Shown piece by piece: positions 12,574-26,700 of a stretch of DNA of 64,000 nucleotides. The position numbers were made by a program, and so were the translations under genes. Positions within the stretch are counted from its first letter, which is position 1. Every line of letters begins with the position of its first letter. This DNA is from Carnegiea gigantea (taxonomy: Eukaryota > Streptophyta > Magnoliopsida > Caryophyllales > Cactaceae). The stretch spans positions 372,501 through 436,500 of the forward strand of contig JAKOGI010000438.1 in NCBI GenBank assembly GCA_029747015.1, written 5' to 3'. Under the pieces are notes generated by a model, which saw only the letters and a program-made list of their open reading frames with translations, did not search any database and was not told the origin of the DNA.

Positions 12574-14762
12574 ATTATTTTCTTAGAAACCATTATACCC
12601 TTCATCAAGGCACGCATGACCGTAGTTTTAATCCTTTTCAAGTTGCACCGAAATTGTTATTGCGATAAGGATACATGCAAGATGTGAAATGTTGTTTTAG
12701 TGCCACTTCAAGTTGCTCAATCAGTTGCTTGCATTATACTCATTGCTAAGATCCTTGACATGTGTGCTGACAATGTTTTCAATTCACTTCCTCTTCTTAT
12801 GCAATTACTGAAGCTTAGCGGCCTATGATACATCGATTACCTTAGGACACTCTTTGGTGTCGTTGTATATTCTACATCCAAGACCAACATCATGCCAACT
12901 TTGGGGGCCAATCATGACAGCATCAAGGACTAAACCCCTTGTCTAAAGCTAGACTCCTATGAATTCTTGCTTTGCTTCGGATAAGATAAGAATTCTCAAT
13001 GAAAGGAAATGTTTTCCCAAACCTTTTTTAGGGGGTGGCGATAGGGCAAGTAGGTCTCAATGCAAAGTTGGTTAGAATTTCAACTCTTAATTGAAGGTCT
13101 GATTATGAATTTTACCTACAATAAGTCTTTCAACCTCTCTATGCACCCTCTTCCCAACCCCCAATCCCCAGAAACTGAAGAAAGCCTTGCTAGAGAAGCT
13201 AAACAATTTCAACTCTCCTATGCATCAGTTTTTAATAGAGGTGCTATCATATGCCCTCGATGTGGCTTTGATAAACCATTTTTATAATTCGTGTATTTTT
13301 GAATTATTAGTTACCTTCTAACCTTTGTATAAGAAAATATTTAATTCAAAATTACTACCGTGACAATCAATTATTTACTTCTATAATCATGTCACATCAA
13401 TAACTTAAGATTAGAATAACTTGATAGAAAAGTCAAAGAAAATCATTAATAATTCAAAAAATAGCACTATTTACTCCAATTCTAAAAATAAAAGGCCTTT
13501 GAAACTCTTGGTCAATGTTAGCTAATGCACTTCAACTTTAAAAGTTAGATAAACACTCTTTGACTTTTTAAGTTAATCTTTTTATTTACACTAATTAATG
13601 ATATGTTTTTGCCTACAGGATTAAGAAGAAAAAGATAAGCCACGGAAGCACCTTTTTTTTATGGGACACGTAACAACATTGTTGCATATATAAAAAAATA
13701 TATTTTATGAGGAAAACCACAAAATCTAATTACTTCATCTTAGGTGAAAGTGCCTAATAAATTTTCTTATTTGTTACATTGCATTAGCCTAAAATTTATC
13801 AAATGATCTATATACAACACCAGATCGACTACCTCACCGTAATTTATTATGAAATGATCTCACCTAAAAAGATCTTCTCATAGCAAATTATTGTGGTGTG
13901 CTCGATGTGGCATTTGACCGTACATAATTTGATAACTTGTGGTGTAATATGAAATTATTATTTCTAAAAAAAATTATGAGAATGTTTTACCTGAATGATG
14001 AAGTAATTACAATATGTAATTTTTATAACAATTTATATTATTTTTATATACAATAATGCGCTCATGTGCCATCTTTTCCCTTACATCATTTATCATCAAT
14101 CAGTTGCGTAAATAATAAACAAAATAGGTCAAGGTTTATCGCCTCACCTTCAACGTCAAGGGGCATTTTTCAGCATGGACCAAAAGTTTAGGGGTACTTT
14201 ATTTCAGAACTTCTATTTAATCCTATGAAGGACGTACCAAAGCCTCAAGCCGTCAAGCGTATATATGACAAAGCCAATGGGCCCTAAAAGATTATTAAGA
14301 TGCGCATCATTTCAACCTTGGAAAAGGATGAAATGAGAAATCCTTCGCAAATGCTTGTCCAGCCATCTTTACTATCCTCCCTTAAAGTGATCTTCCCCAG
14401 AAGTGACACACACTTTCCTCATACAATGAGCTGACTAACTCGCTCCATTGGAATCTCTCCAAGGCTACAGCATCAAGATACTTTTAGTCGTAAACAGCTA
14501 GGGATTTGAAAGCTAACCGTCTCAACGGTGAAGTCAAAGACACAGAACCAACCAAACAATAGAGGTGCCTCAAAATGAGTAGTTTTTCCATTTGATGTTT
14601 ATACAATGCTTGTTTTCAGTAATTTACAGTCGTCAACAGTCCAGAGGATTCAATTCTGACTGGGTACGAGATATATTTTAATTGAGACTGGAATTATTGC
14701 CCCCATACTGCAACTTTCAAAATGTGAGGACTGTACTTGTCTCTCCATCGCTAATCCTCTGT
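12574..14762. other. Region downstream of GSTL, no recognised gene
   Basis: It holds GSTL 3' flanking sequence and older unidentified material. A 75-codon plus-strand frame (13060-13287) with a CPRCGFDKPF end has no family I recognise. The part from 13300 to 14100 is very AT-rich. No polyadenylation site could be placed with confidence. Confidence 0.35.
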
Positions 14763-14774
14763 CTAAAGCTGGGA
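14763..14774 (-). other. GSTL 12-nt terminal coding exon (SQL stop)
   Basis: After KKRFL (exon end 14856) the minus strand has donor gtaaca. An 81-nt intron ends in ttcctgcag at 14775, and the next codons are S-Q-L-stop. Without this splice the frame reads ten more residues (VTISPFSIIL) to a TAG at 14823-14825. Both forms are possible from sequence alone. SQL resembles a minor peroxisomal PTS1 tripeptide. Confidence 0.6.
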
Positions 14775-17700
14775 CTGCAGGAAGAGAGGATCAAATTAGC
14801 CAAATCAAAGTATACGTATCAACTACAAGATAATTGAGAATGGTGAAATTGTTACCAGGAAACGCTTCTTGTAGCTCTCAACAAGCACCTTCGGATCAGT
14901 TTTCGTTTGCTTGTAACCCTCAATGTTGTTCATCTCCTGCATGACATTTCCCTACGATCGTTATATTCCATACCTCATACTATGATATATTTAGCTGTAA
15001 TCTTTTTCCCTTAAAAAAAAAAAAATCATTTGATTTCAAAACTTGTTTGCTGAGACAACATTTCAGTTCACCAGATATAAGAACACAAGCAAAGCTGACA
15101 ATAGCTCTTGAAGAAGCCTGTTCAAGATCTTGTGCCTCAGTCCATTAACTCCATGATGACACAAACTAAAGGCAGTTGCTCAATTTGCTAATGCAAAAGC
15201 AACTAAGACTCTGTAGGAATTGCAAGAGCTGACAATCCAAAGTATCTCTCACAAGTCACAGCCAGAAAGGTGGAATCTTCAGTTCAACTAGAAATGGCCG
15301 TGGAGATGAGCATACAATTTGGAACGAATTTGACGCGATGAAGGAATTTATAAAACTGGGTTCAAAAAGCAGTATCAAGTTGGTTAAGACAGATTGAGCA
15401 CGATAATTTGGTATTTGAATGGACTTCTGGCTTTGGAAAATGTTGATTGATTGTCATATAATGGTGGCTACGCCCTTCAATTTCGACAATAGGTATGCTA
15501 GAAGAATATGAAATTCGGCATGGACCACAAAATGCTAAGAAATTCTTTGTTCATTGGACTCCTTTGGCGGTTAAAATTGAAAATGGATCTTAAAAAAGAA
15601 AATTGATAAGAAGCCAGTAATGCTAAGGCAATGGTATAAGAACTTGGTGCTTGATAAATTGTCTGTTACTGATGTCCCCATATAGATTTAATTGCCGTGC
15701 TAGTATTGGATCTGAAATGATGGGAGAACTCATTCAGCAAGATTGCAAGTCTGATGATCATACGTATAATGGCATATTGTTAAAGTATAACTTATTCTTG
15801 GGCCTTCAATCATAAGTTTAAGCTATTAATTGAGTTGGTTCTTGAACACTGTATTAAAGCATTTCTAAATGAATGGTCTCAAGTTCGAATCTCAACATCC
15901 CCCACGTTGAATTATTATGCAAGGTAAGGCAAGTCTAGGCAGCATCCATGCTTCAAGCCTAATGGTCGTTCGCATAAAGGGGCATGTTAGAGTGTGAACT
16001 TATTCTTGGACTTTCAACTATCAGCTAAGTTTTTGGTTGACTTGGTTCTTGAACACTGATAAATCCGCTGACCTGAAAACTACGATGCGAAGCAGGGAAA
16101 ATTCTGATGTCATCTGCGTATGAGCAGAATGATGACCAATTGAAGAAGGAATTACAGAACATCAATTTTATTTGTTTCTTCCATCACTCTGCCCTAGATT
16201 TATCATGGTCGCTTGTAACAGGATCTTTAATGACCGAAGATGGATGTGGTGGGTAACATGTCGGATGGAAACTCATAGTGTTTCGTGATGGTGAATTCCA
16301 AAAATGTCTTGATCAATGCCGATAAAAGGAGTTGAGATGACAAGGATGCGGATAATTTGAAGAGAAAAGAACGAGGGCTTAGTAGACCTCAAAATTGATC
16401 ATGTTTTTGTAAATGAAACTTGGATGTATACGTGCACTGCCTTTTTTTATAAGAAAAGTACACGTGTATTGCCTTGATAGTCTCAAAAAGTTAAGAAACT
16501 ATACAGGCAGCTGCAGAGGGCTAACATTTTCATGGTTTAGTGAACAGAAAAGCGCATCAGAGTAGAGGTGTAGCAATCGCAAACTTAAGATCAGGTGATT
16601 AAACACTATAATGTAGGTCTTCAGCTTTTTTCCCCCCTATGCATAATGTAGGTGATCAAAAAATGTCGGTACTTGAGCATTTTATTCAGCATTTTGAGAC
16701 ACTGCATGGCTCAACTAGCAAAAAAGAGCGTACAGCATGCAAAAATATAATTGGTCATGTCCCTGCTTCGGCAGCTAATCCGCAATAGAATCTAAGAATA
16801 AAACCAGTGACAGCTTAGGTGGCAAGGCATGCTTTGTTTCGTATCGACTCGAATATAAGCATAGGACAAGATGGGTATAGGAATGGAGTTTTAAGTATTT
16901 CAGGTTAATATTTGGGAATGATATTGTTGATGCTTTGATGGAATTTCTTGATAATGAGTTGATGCCTAAATAGTTGAATTCCACTATCATCAATGATTTC
17001 TAAAGTTGCTACCGCTTAGACCCATCTATTCTAGTAATGCACTATACAAGTGTATTAAAAATTCTCTGTGAAAGACTCAAAGACAGTTCTTCATTTGTTA
17101 ATTATGGAAATTAAGCTGCATACAAAGGATAGGTCCATTGTTCAGAACATAAGGGTCACAGAACACCATATTAGGATGTACAACAGAAAGCCTGTGTCAT
17201 CACGCAACCTTTGATAATGGATTATCCTAAAGCACATGCTTTGGCGATAATGTGAATCATATGATAAAAGGACTGCCACGAGGAGTAACTCGATGCTCAA
17301 AGGTTTCCCCTACATTCGTCAAGGGGATTACAGTGCATACCACTATATATCCCTTTATCCAGTCCACAAACAGAAAATCACCAGCTCATTCTAAAGGGAT
17401 GAACTGTCCACATAAAGATTATCCCGTTTCACCCTTACCAATTGTTCAAGTTATGGAGTACCTTGACTAGATCCTTAAAATTGGCTGGTCACTTCCTGAT
17501 TTAGACATCATACTTTGTGTAAGCATCTAGGCCTAATTAACTTGTAGTTCGCTTATAATTTGTTGATATCTGTAATAACCGGTTTCAAAAAAAATTCTTT
17601 TAATTTTTACTAGTTCTCATCTGTTTAGGAGACCTCTTTTGACGGCTTGTAGATTATGTAACCCTAACCCTAGTCCTCCTTATTCATGTTATTTTACCTC

Positions 17701-20700
17701 TTCAGAAAACAACATAGTATCTACATCTCTCAATCCAAAGGAAAAAGAGGAGAGAGAGCGGAAAGAGAAATTCATCTTTGAAGAACCCTAAGGTCGCTGC
17801 TCGAATTTCCTTCTCATCGTTTAGTTTATTAGTTTATGTCTATTACTGATTACTTAGGAATTATCATATTAATATGGTGCCCTTCTGCTTCATAGTGCGA
17901 TTCGAAATTGCCATTCCTTATTGCTAAATGTATGCTTAGGTTCCCAATTTGTTCCTAGAGCTACCCATGATGAGAAAGATTTTTTTTAATTAATTTTGGT
18001 TGCCGTCACATGCATCCCTTAATTTAATTGCTACCCAATTCTCAAACCACAATTCTTATCATATTCATAGTTCATGCCAGGTTGTTCAATCGATTTTTGC
18101 TTCTCCCTCCGCCTAAAGCTAATGCCTCCGCACTCCTATGTTCAATTTTATTTGCAAGCTATTATGTTTATATTATAGAAACTTCTTCTATATCCTAGTC
18201 ACGCCCAGATGATGTAAACGATCCCTGATATTGCCTCCAACCTATTTGTTTTTTTTTTTTTTTTTGGGTATAACTAATGGTTTTTAAGATTATCTTCACT
18301 CGATGAATTATACTATATTTATCATTCTTAAGCTTGGCGGTTTGTGCTTAATCTATTTTGCTGATTTTGGCATCGGGTGCTCTGGTTTGCTAAAATTATT
18401 GAATCAGACTTGTGCTTCTTCTTTACTTCCAAGCGTCAATATGGACATTTTATAGTTATGGTCAATGTCCTATTTTACAAGCAATTTCAGTTTTTAAATT
18501 ATACTCGGATATTTGCTCCTAATCTATAGTGCTTATCATGGATCATACTCTACTGACCATCCCATTTGATCTTACGTCAACTTAGGAAATCTTGGGTCCC
18601 CATGGTTTACGAAAATTAGGTTGTTATATGCACCATGGATCATACTCTACTGACCATCCCACTTGATCTTACGTCAACTTAGGAAATCTTGGGTCCCCAT
18701 GGTTTACGAAAATTAGGTTGTTATATGCACCATGGATCATACTCTACTGACCATCCCATTTGATCTTACGTCAACTTAGGAAATCTTGGGTCCCCATGGT
18801 TTACGAAAATTAGGTTGTTATATGCACCCACATTGGGCTATTGTCATTTGTCACCTTTGGGGTCAAGTTGTTAAATAGTGAAGGTATACACTAATGTCTA
18901 GACCCAATGTGTAAGCATAGGTGGTTTCTAGACGAGTGGAATCGGTCAGTTGGACTAGCGGTTTAGGTAAGTGGTGTAATACTCTTTTAGTATTTCGTAC
19001 CCAAAACAGTATTTGTCAGCTCGCTTTGAAAACCAACTTTATTAACTAGGTTGGCGTGCTTAATTTTAAATTGAATTGTATTTGAGTATATAATTCGAAA
19101 TGTGTGACTTTCCTATGTTTCGATTTTCCTATTTGCAAAAACTCATTTGAATGCATATTTTGTTATGACGTTGGTTATACTTAGACTTATATCAAACAAG
19201 TATGATTTTGTTGTGTTTGACTGCTATATTTGCAAAATAGCCACTTCTTCAACAGTTATACCAAGTTGATTAACTATTGTGATTTTATTGTTTTAAGTAT
19301 TTGGCTTTAAATTTTCTTATGATAAATCATTCATTCTGTATCACTATTTATTGCTACTTTATTAACTTAAATTGACCGGGTATCATTTTGTATGATTTTG
19401 AGATATCAATTTTGTTTTCTGGGCTATGTCTTTTACCTTATCCAGAGGAGGTATGTACTGGGCCTGTCGATCGACTTGTAGTATAAGCCATGGATTCAAA
19501 ATGTAACTGAACCGCGACGAAACGGCCGCATTGGAAAGGTTTTGGAGTTGAGCGATCCGCATTTTCATGCCGCGATAGCCGCGATATAGAATGCGATTGC
19601 CGTTTTAGAGCGATTTTGCCGTACCGATACCGAAACTGAAATCGCGACCGAAACCGCATTTTGAATCCTTGGTATAAGCGTTATTCTGTATTGTGATTCT
19701 GATATATGCCTATGATCTTTTGCCTTTTGGGCCCCTCTATTTTGTGATATCATCATGGCAATCTAATTCTGTGACTCCGTTGCCCTTGTCACTGGGCGAA
19801 TGGTGGCCTTAGCCCCAAGTTGCTACATTGACGGATTTGTTTTGATTAATATGCATTATCATAAGTACAAAGTTAATTCAATGGCATTTTTGACCAAACT
19901 AAAAAGTTTGGTGGCAATTTTGGCTAAGCAATCCTGGATTTCACGAGAAAGATGCAGCACAGCAAAGAAAAGTCCTCATGCTTGGGACGTTAACTATCCT
20001 AGTGATTGGAGCTGGAATTGGAAAGAGATTCAGGCTCTAATGAGAGGAAGATTCCAGCAGGATTATTATGGTAATAGATTGACTGCTGCTAATTATGGCA
20101 GGTGTACTATTAAGTAGACACCAGCGGTTGAGAGGGCATAAACCAAAACAACTGATTTAGGGCACCCGTGTACCAAGGCAATCTTTTATTGTTAGATTGA
20201 CAGTGCAGGTCAACTTACTGACTGTTGTGAAAATGGAACAACTCAATATGACCACTCATGTTTTGCATTTCATGGGGTCATCTCCCGAAAGCCAGGGGCA
20301 CTTGGTTCATCAAAATGATTTATAGCAAAGCAGTAACTACCAAGGATTCTGACATGTCTGGGAGTTGAAAGTGCCCATAAAAATTTAACGGATAGACATC
20401 TCAGGGGCAGCAAGATATAAGAGCAGCAAATTTAGGAAACATTTGCACTTTGGTCATGCAGGATTGACAACAGGGATTTATCAGGCACAAACGGAAAGGA
20501 ACAGTAACTATTTCCAGCAGAGACAATGCGTCCTCATCAAAACATCGAAATATAGCTTAATGCAAGAGGTGTAGCACAGATGTTTATGAATTAATTTCAG
20601 ATACTGCTTACATATTGCAGAATTATACATAGAACGAGTGAACATTAACTACGATGCTTGTAAAAGGGAGCCCTCAAGATGCCCTTCCTAGAAGGTGACT

Positions 20701-23700
20701 CCCAAATACTTTTCCATTCAACGGAACGTGCATATGGTTGAGTGCTTCTAGTAATGGAATAATATTATCCAATTATCCAAAAAAAAATAAAAAAGATTAT
20801 GATAATTTCCAACTCATTTTGCAATGGCTTAGTGCCATGGACGTGGATGATACATTTTTGTATGTGATCTTCAATCAATCAATCACGTTAAATATTTACA
20901 GATCACCAATGATCACTGGCAAAAGATCAGATAAGCCAGAGTAGAAAGGAATATCTTTTTCTAATAGTGTTGTTACGAAGTACTCGAAGGTCACAAGGTG
21001 ATTATGAATTTGTATCTTTTTCTTGTTTCTTTTTTCCTCATTAGACATGAAGATTGTGAAAAGGCTAGTACGCCATTATCTTCACTAAGGCCCTGTTCTT
21101 TTCGTTGGAAAATTGCAGGTGTGGAATGGATAGAGGTGAAAAGGGGGAGGGAAGGAGTGGGTGAGAGTAGGTGGGAGTGGTTAGTTATATGTGCGAGTGG
21201 GAAGGAGCGGGAAAGACTGGGAAGATGTGGAAAGGAGTTGAATGAATTAGGAGAGTTGATGTAAGTTACGTATTTTGCTTTTTAAAGTAATCTTTTATTT
21301 GTGATAGTAATTACCAATAATAAAAAAAATTTTAAACTAAAAAAAATATTTTTCTGTGTTGACTTGGATACAAAATATTGTTTCATGGCCTTTGTTATCC
21401 CAAAAGATTGTAATTTTCGTTATTCGTAAAATAAATTGCGGATGTGTTTTTTTATATATAAACAAATACGAACAACGAAAAAAATACACATATGTTCAGG
21501 CCCTGTTTCTCTGCGTTGGTAAATCCAACATTTACCAACCTTAATCAACTTCAACCCACATCAACCCACTTAAACCCACTTCACGAACTTCAATAAAAAA
21601 TATCAACTTCAACCCATTTCAACTTACTTTAACCAACTTCAACCAACTTCCCACTATTTTAACCAACTCCTACTCATCATACCAAAAAAAATTCAACTCA
21701 CTTTAACCACGTTCATGCAACTTCAACCCACTTCACGAATTTCAATAAAAAAAGACCAACTTTAACCTAATTCAACCAATTTCAACACACTTTAACCAAA
21801 TTCAACCAACTTTCCACTATTTTAACAAACTTCTACCCATCATACCAAAAAAAAAAAATTCAACCAACTTTAACCTACTTCCCACTATTTTAACCAACTT
21901 CCACCCATCATTTAAAAAAAAAAAAAATCAACCTATTTCAACCCACTTCAACATATTTCAACCCACTTCATGAATTTCAACAAAAAAATACCAACTTCCA
22001 CCCACTTTAACCTACTCAACCAACTTCAACCCACTTCAACAAAAAAATACCCACATGAACCTACTTCAACCTGTTTCTACCAATCTCAATCAACCTCACC
22101 CATTTACCAACCCATATTTCCCAATGAAAAGAATAGGTCTAAGTACACGGAAAACAATCATCTACAATTTGTGTAAAGAATTCCAATATTTTGTTATTAA
22201 CGCACACGGAAAAAGTATCTGCTTAAAATACACGTACAATACATCTGCACTTCTCATCATGAATTACAAACGCCGCCAAAAACATTTGCACATTCTTTCA
22301 TTATGCCCGAAAAAAACATCTACAATTTCTCTTACGAATTACGGAACAAAAAACAAATCTGCTACAAATACAGCAACCACTATTCATGCTTTGGTAACCT
22401 ATAACAAATATTTCGTAACGAACGCCCAAAAAAAAAAGTATCTCTTCCCTGTACAAAATCAAATCCAAAATATCTACCAGTCATAAATAACTAACATTTC
22501 CTTAACAACCCAGAAAAAAAAATTTATTATTTCTTCAATATATATAACAAAAATTACGTCATCTACAATTTCTGGCACGAATAACAAATATTTCCATAAC
22601 ATCCGAAAAATAAATAAAATTTTTCATAATTGTTATCATACTATTCGTACACACAATTACATAAATTATAAAAGCTTTCAAAATATGAAAAATAGTAGTT
22701 ATATGTAGGAGTGGGTGGGAGTGAGAAGGAGTGAGATTCTTTTAAATGTATAGGAAGATGTGGGAAGAGGGGGGAAGAAGTGGGTGAGAGTGAGAATGAG
22801 TGGGATGGATCCATTAAACCATGAAAAGAATAGGGCCTAAAGTATGAACTAAGACTATTCATCACTAGAGAGCACCACTAAAGCAGCTAGGGTCACGATG
22901 TTTATCTCATCCTTACGGTCACTTACTAGATACAAGTTATTCTGAATTTAACCCTGTACTTAAAATTCTGTTGGGATATGCAGGACACTCACATTTATTG
23001 GACACATATCCCTAATAAGCAGCGCTCTGAAGCATCCACTAATAAATGCAGGGATCCTCTAAAGTCTAAACACAGTAAATTTCATATTTTGTAATCAGAA
23101 TCAGAATGACAGAATCCTCAACACATTAGTTCTGAGCTTGAGCCTGGAATTAACATATATGGTGAAAGTTAGCATGTACCTTAATCCATTCAGCAAGCTT
23201 CGGCCTCCTCGCTGTCAGATCATAATTCTTCACTTCTAAGAAGAAGGGGATATATCTTTCAAAAAATGGGACGTAAGCTATATCAACCTGAAAGCAAACG
23301 ACTAGAAAGAATCAACATAAGCAAATCAGAAAAATCATATTTAAAACAAATCCAATCCCTGCTTAAAATTACAAAGCATGAGTCCTTCAGCATCAATCTC
23401 AGACTTGCTTATGAAGGTGAGTAGGTGACACAAGAGACCCTGCATAATAAACTGGTGAAATTGTGTGGGGTATTTCCTCACCAGGCTGAACTGACCAAGA
23501 AAAAAAGGACCTTCGCTAAACTTGGAAAGAGCATCCTCCATGAAATCAAAGGCAGCATCTAAGCATGTAAAGGAGGAAATAGATGAACAGAGAGGGGGAA
23601 AAGCAAAAATAAAACAAATTAATATCCACGACAAAAGAAAAAATAAAACAAATTAAAATCCAGGACATTCTTCAACACACCAGTTTCAGCTTTCACCCCC

Positions 23701-26700
23701 TCCTCTTTGAAGGAAGCAGCAACAGTCTTGTGGAATGAGTCTGAATATGAAAATAGCACATCTGCAAACACCTTCTTGGCAGGATCCTGTAGGAGGATTG
23801 GTCATTCAAAAAATGGACACCTCGCAGTCAAAAACAAGGCAGTACAGAGTCTAAAACTTACATTGGGCATCAAGGACGGCCCTTCAAAGTGGTTGTCAAT
23901 ATACTTAATTAAATCAAGACTCTCTCCTCTAACTTCGCCATTATGCTCTAATGATGGTACCTGCAACATTATTTTGAATGGAAAAACAAACAGCAAATAG
24001 AACAAAGTTACGTCACATGTTTTGTCCTTTTTTTTTGGTTATGATTTTCGCCCGCACAAAAGGCACATAAGGTCTTTCTGATTAGATAACTTCAACTATT
24101 TTCTGATATCCCAAAGGACGTGGACAATGCTATGATTTACTACTGTATGCTTAATCTCAGATTTAGATCAAGAAATTAGATAGGGAATATTCCAGATTAA
24201 CTCAATCAAGTGCATAAGGTTGCAAATGCATACATTTGACCCCACATTCTGCCCTGCCGAACTCTGGGACATTGGTTTGATAAATTGCATAAGGCTTTCC
24301 ATAGCAATCAGAAAACTATAAAAGCTGTTTCTGTGACTCCGCTTTATGCTGACACTTCTTGATAAGGAATAGCCAAGCTATATAACGCAAATCCCTTGTT
24401 TTTAAGAAAGCCATTACTAGTATTGACTATTGATACGATGTTACTATGACAATGAGTACTTCACTTTCAGATACACTGCAAGATTTAGGCTCATGATTTG
24501 CAGAACAAAATCCTCAAGCACTTGAATTTCAATCAGTAACTGGAAAGGATTTCATTTGCATATCATTTTACAATAAATTTACTTTTGATTGGAGCAAATA
24601 CAATCACAATAAGTTACTGTCACATTGGAGAAGAGATGAGGAAGGCAAGAGAAACAATAGTAGAATGTGAAGTTGCTGAATGAGAGGGAAGGAAACAATA
24701 TTATATTATTAAATGCAATAACAGCTCAAGTTTGAAAGATAATGACTATGACAAGGCTAGAATTTTTTTTTTTAAAAAAAAATAAGGATGAATATGGATA
24801 AGCGCAAGACCTATGAGTGAACATAGTAGTTAAACTAGTTATGGTTAAAACTTGATTGCATTGCAATTCTTATTACAAGTAGCCAGAACCATGGATTCAA
24901 AATGTTGGCTATTCCACAACGAAACGGTCGCATTGGAAAGGCCATGACATCAAGCAAACTGCATTTTTCCCCCATCATAACCGTGCTCTGCAATGTGGTG
25001 CCGCATTAGAGTGATTCTCTGCTATCACGGCCGAAACAACATTTTGAATCCTTGGCCAGAACGTAGCAATAGTGTTTGAAAGGAACTCAATACAGAATGT
25101 CCAAGATGGTAACCGCATCACGGGAGTGATGCTTGGAAAATATGAATGACGACTTACGCTGATATGTTAATCATTTCCTTTCCATGGAAGAAAAAGCCCA
25201 TCGATGTTCTTCCCCACCTTAACAACCTAAGTTAACCTATACAATGCATTTCTAGGCCTTATCAATCTCAACAAATTGCTGCATTATATAATGATGAGAT
25301 GAGATCTAACGAACCAAAAAGCACTTGCCATACATTGCATTGCCCTCTACCCCTTTGCCCCTACAAAGGATGTCAAAGCTGAGTCAAGAAAAGATGAGAA
25401 GTTGGGGGCCTAACCCTGGAACTTTCTAAAAGGCTCTGTGCCTACCAGCTCTCCAGGCACAGAGCTATTGCCTAGGCATTTCAAGATCATGACCAGTTAT
25501 TGTTGGCATATGTCGCTGGTCTTCCTTGGACTCTTGGAAAACAATAGGATATGGTGGAGGCACGTGCAGGGCAAGTCCAATTATAGAGACTCAGATCCTG
25601 ACCTGACACTTCTTCCACCTAGGAAGAAGGCCATTGCCCAACAGGTGGGACAAGTGATCCATCCTCTCATCATTTGTGAACAGAAAGCACTTGCTACTGA
25701 CTGCAGCAAATAGCCAAAACCAGTCATCATTTCAACCAGGTGGAGTGACATAGAGCAAACCAAAATTCTTGAATGAGCTGATTCTCTGTAACAGATTTAC
25801 AACTTCATCAAACTGCTGGACCCCAAACTCATATGTATTGATGAATCCTACAATGACACCATCTACAACTACTTCGAAAGGCCCATGCCTATGAAGCCAC
25901 TCTTGAAACTGCTAAAAATACCTCTTTTTTCTTTTTGGCATGACAAGGAACTTAAGGAACTAGTAAAATTTTCAATAATAACATTGGCCAAAATTCAGTT
26001 CAGCTCAATTCAGGTTCGGACAAGTTGAACTCTTCGACGCAGACCCATACCTGAGCCCTACCTGAATTACTAATTCGGACATTTTGATCAGACCTGAACC
26101 CAATTGTTCCATGTCCGAACCCCATGGTCTGAATGTCCAAATTTGTGATTTGAACATTGGAAATTCTTATTGAAATTATATTTGTGACCGGACCGAACTC
26201 GAATTTCCAATATTTAAACCCGGTTGTCCAAATTCTTTATCTAAACTTACGGAGATTTTAGATAGAAATTGTACCTAAACATGTCCAATGTCTTAACCAG
26301 AATGTCCAATTGTCCGCATTTATTTGAACCTGAATCGATCACGAAATTTGGACAAACCAAACCAGAACCTGACCCAATTTTCAATTCGGTTGGACCGGAT
26401 GTCCAAATTTCATATTTGCATGCAAGTTTTGTGACCTCACCAGACACATTTGGGCAATCGGGTCGAGTAGATTTTTGTCAGTGCTAATTTTCAGCCTCTC
26501 TAAGGTCAATGCCATTGCAGACAAGCTTGTCTCGTTGTAGGCACTATATACACCTGCCTTATACATCTCCATCTTCACTACCCAGTTACCCCACTTGGCC
26601 ATCCTTGCCCATGCTACCGACCTTCTCCCCTCACATCACCTTCCATCACGTTCTCCGCATCCAAGTTTTTCAACCCAATTCCACTAGCAGTCTCAGACAT

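Noticed and set aside
13060..13287. 75-codon frame with CPRCGFDKPF end
   Set aside because: A single CxxC pair is not enough to call a zinc-binding protein, and no neighbouring exon was found.
17655..17675. Telomere-like aaccctaaccctag
   Set aside because: There are only two units. Such telo-box words are common in plant promoters and LTR leaders, so it is not an interstitial telomere array.
19800..20117. 105-codon plus-strand frame resembling a Ty3/gypsy gag piece (WKEIQALMRGRF)
   Set aside because: The resemblance is one short motif; no knuckle, protease or LTR nearby supports it.
25438..25763. Opposing open frames in GSTL intron 4
   Set aside because: No recognised family on either strand and no splice or TE context; probably chance open frames.
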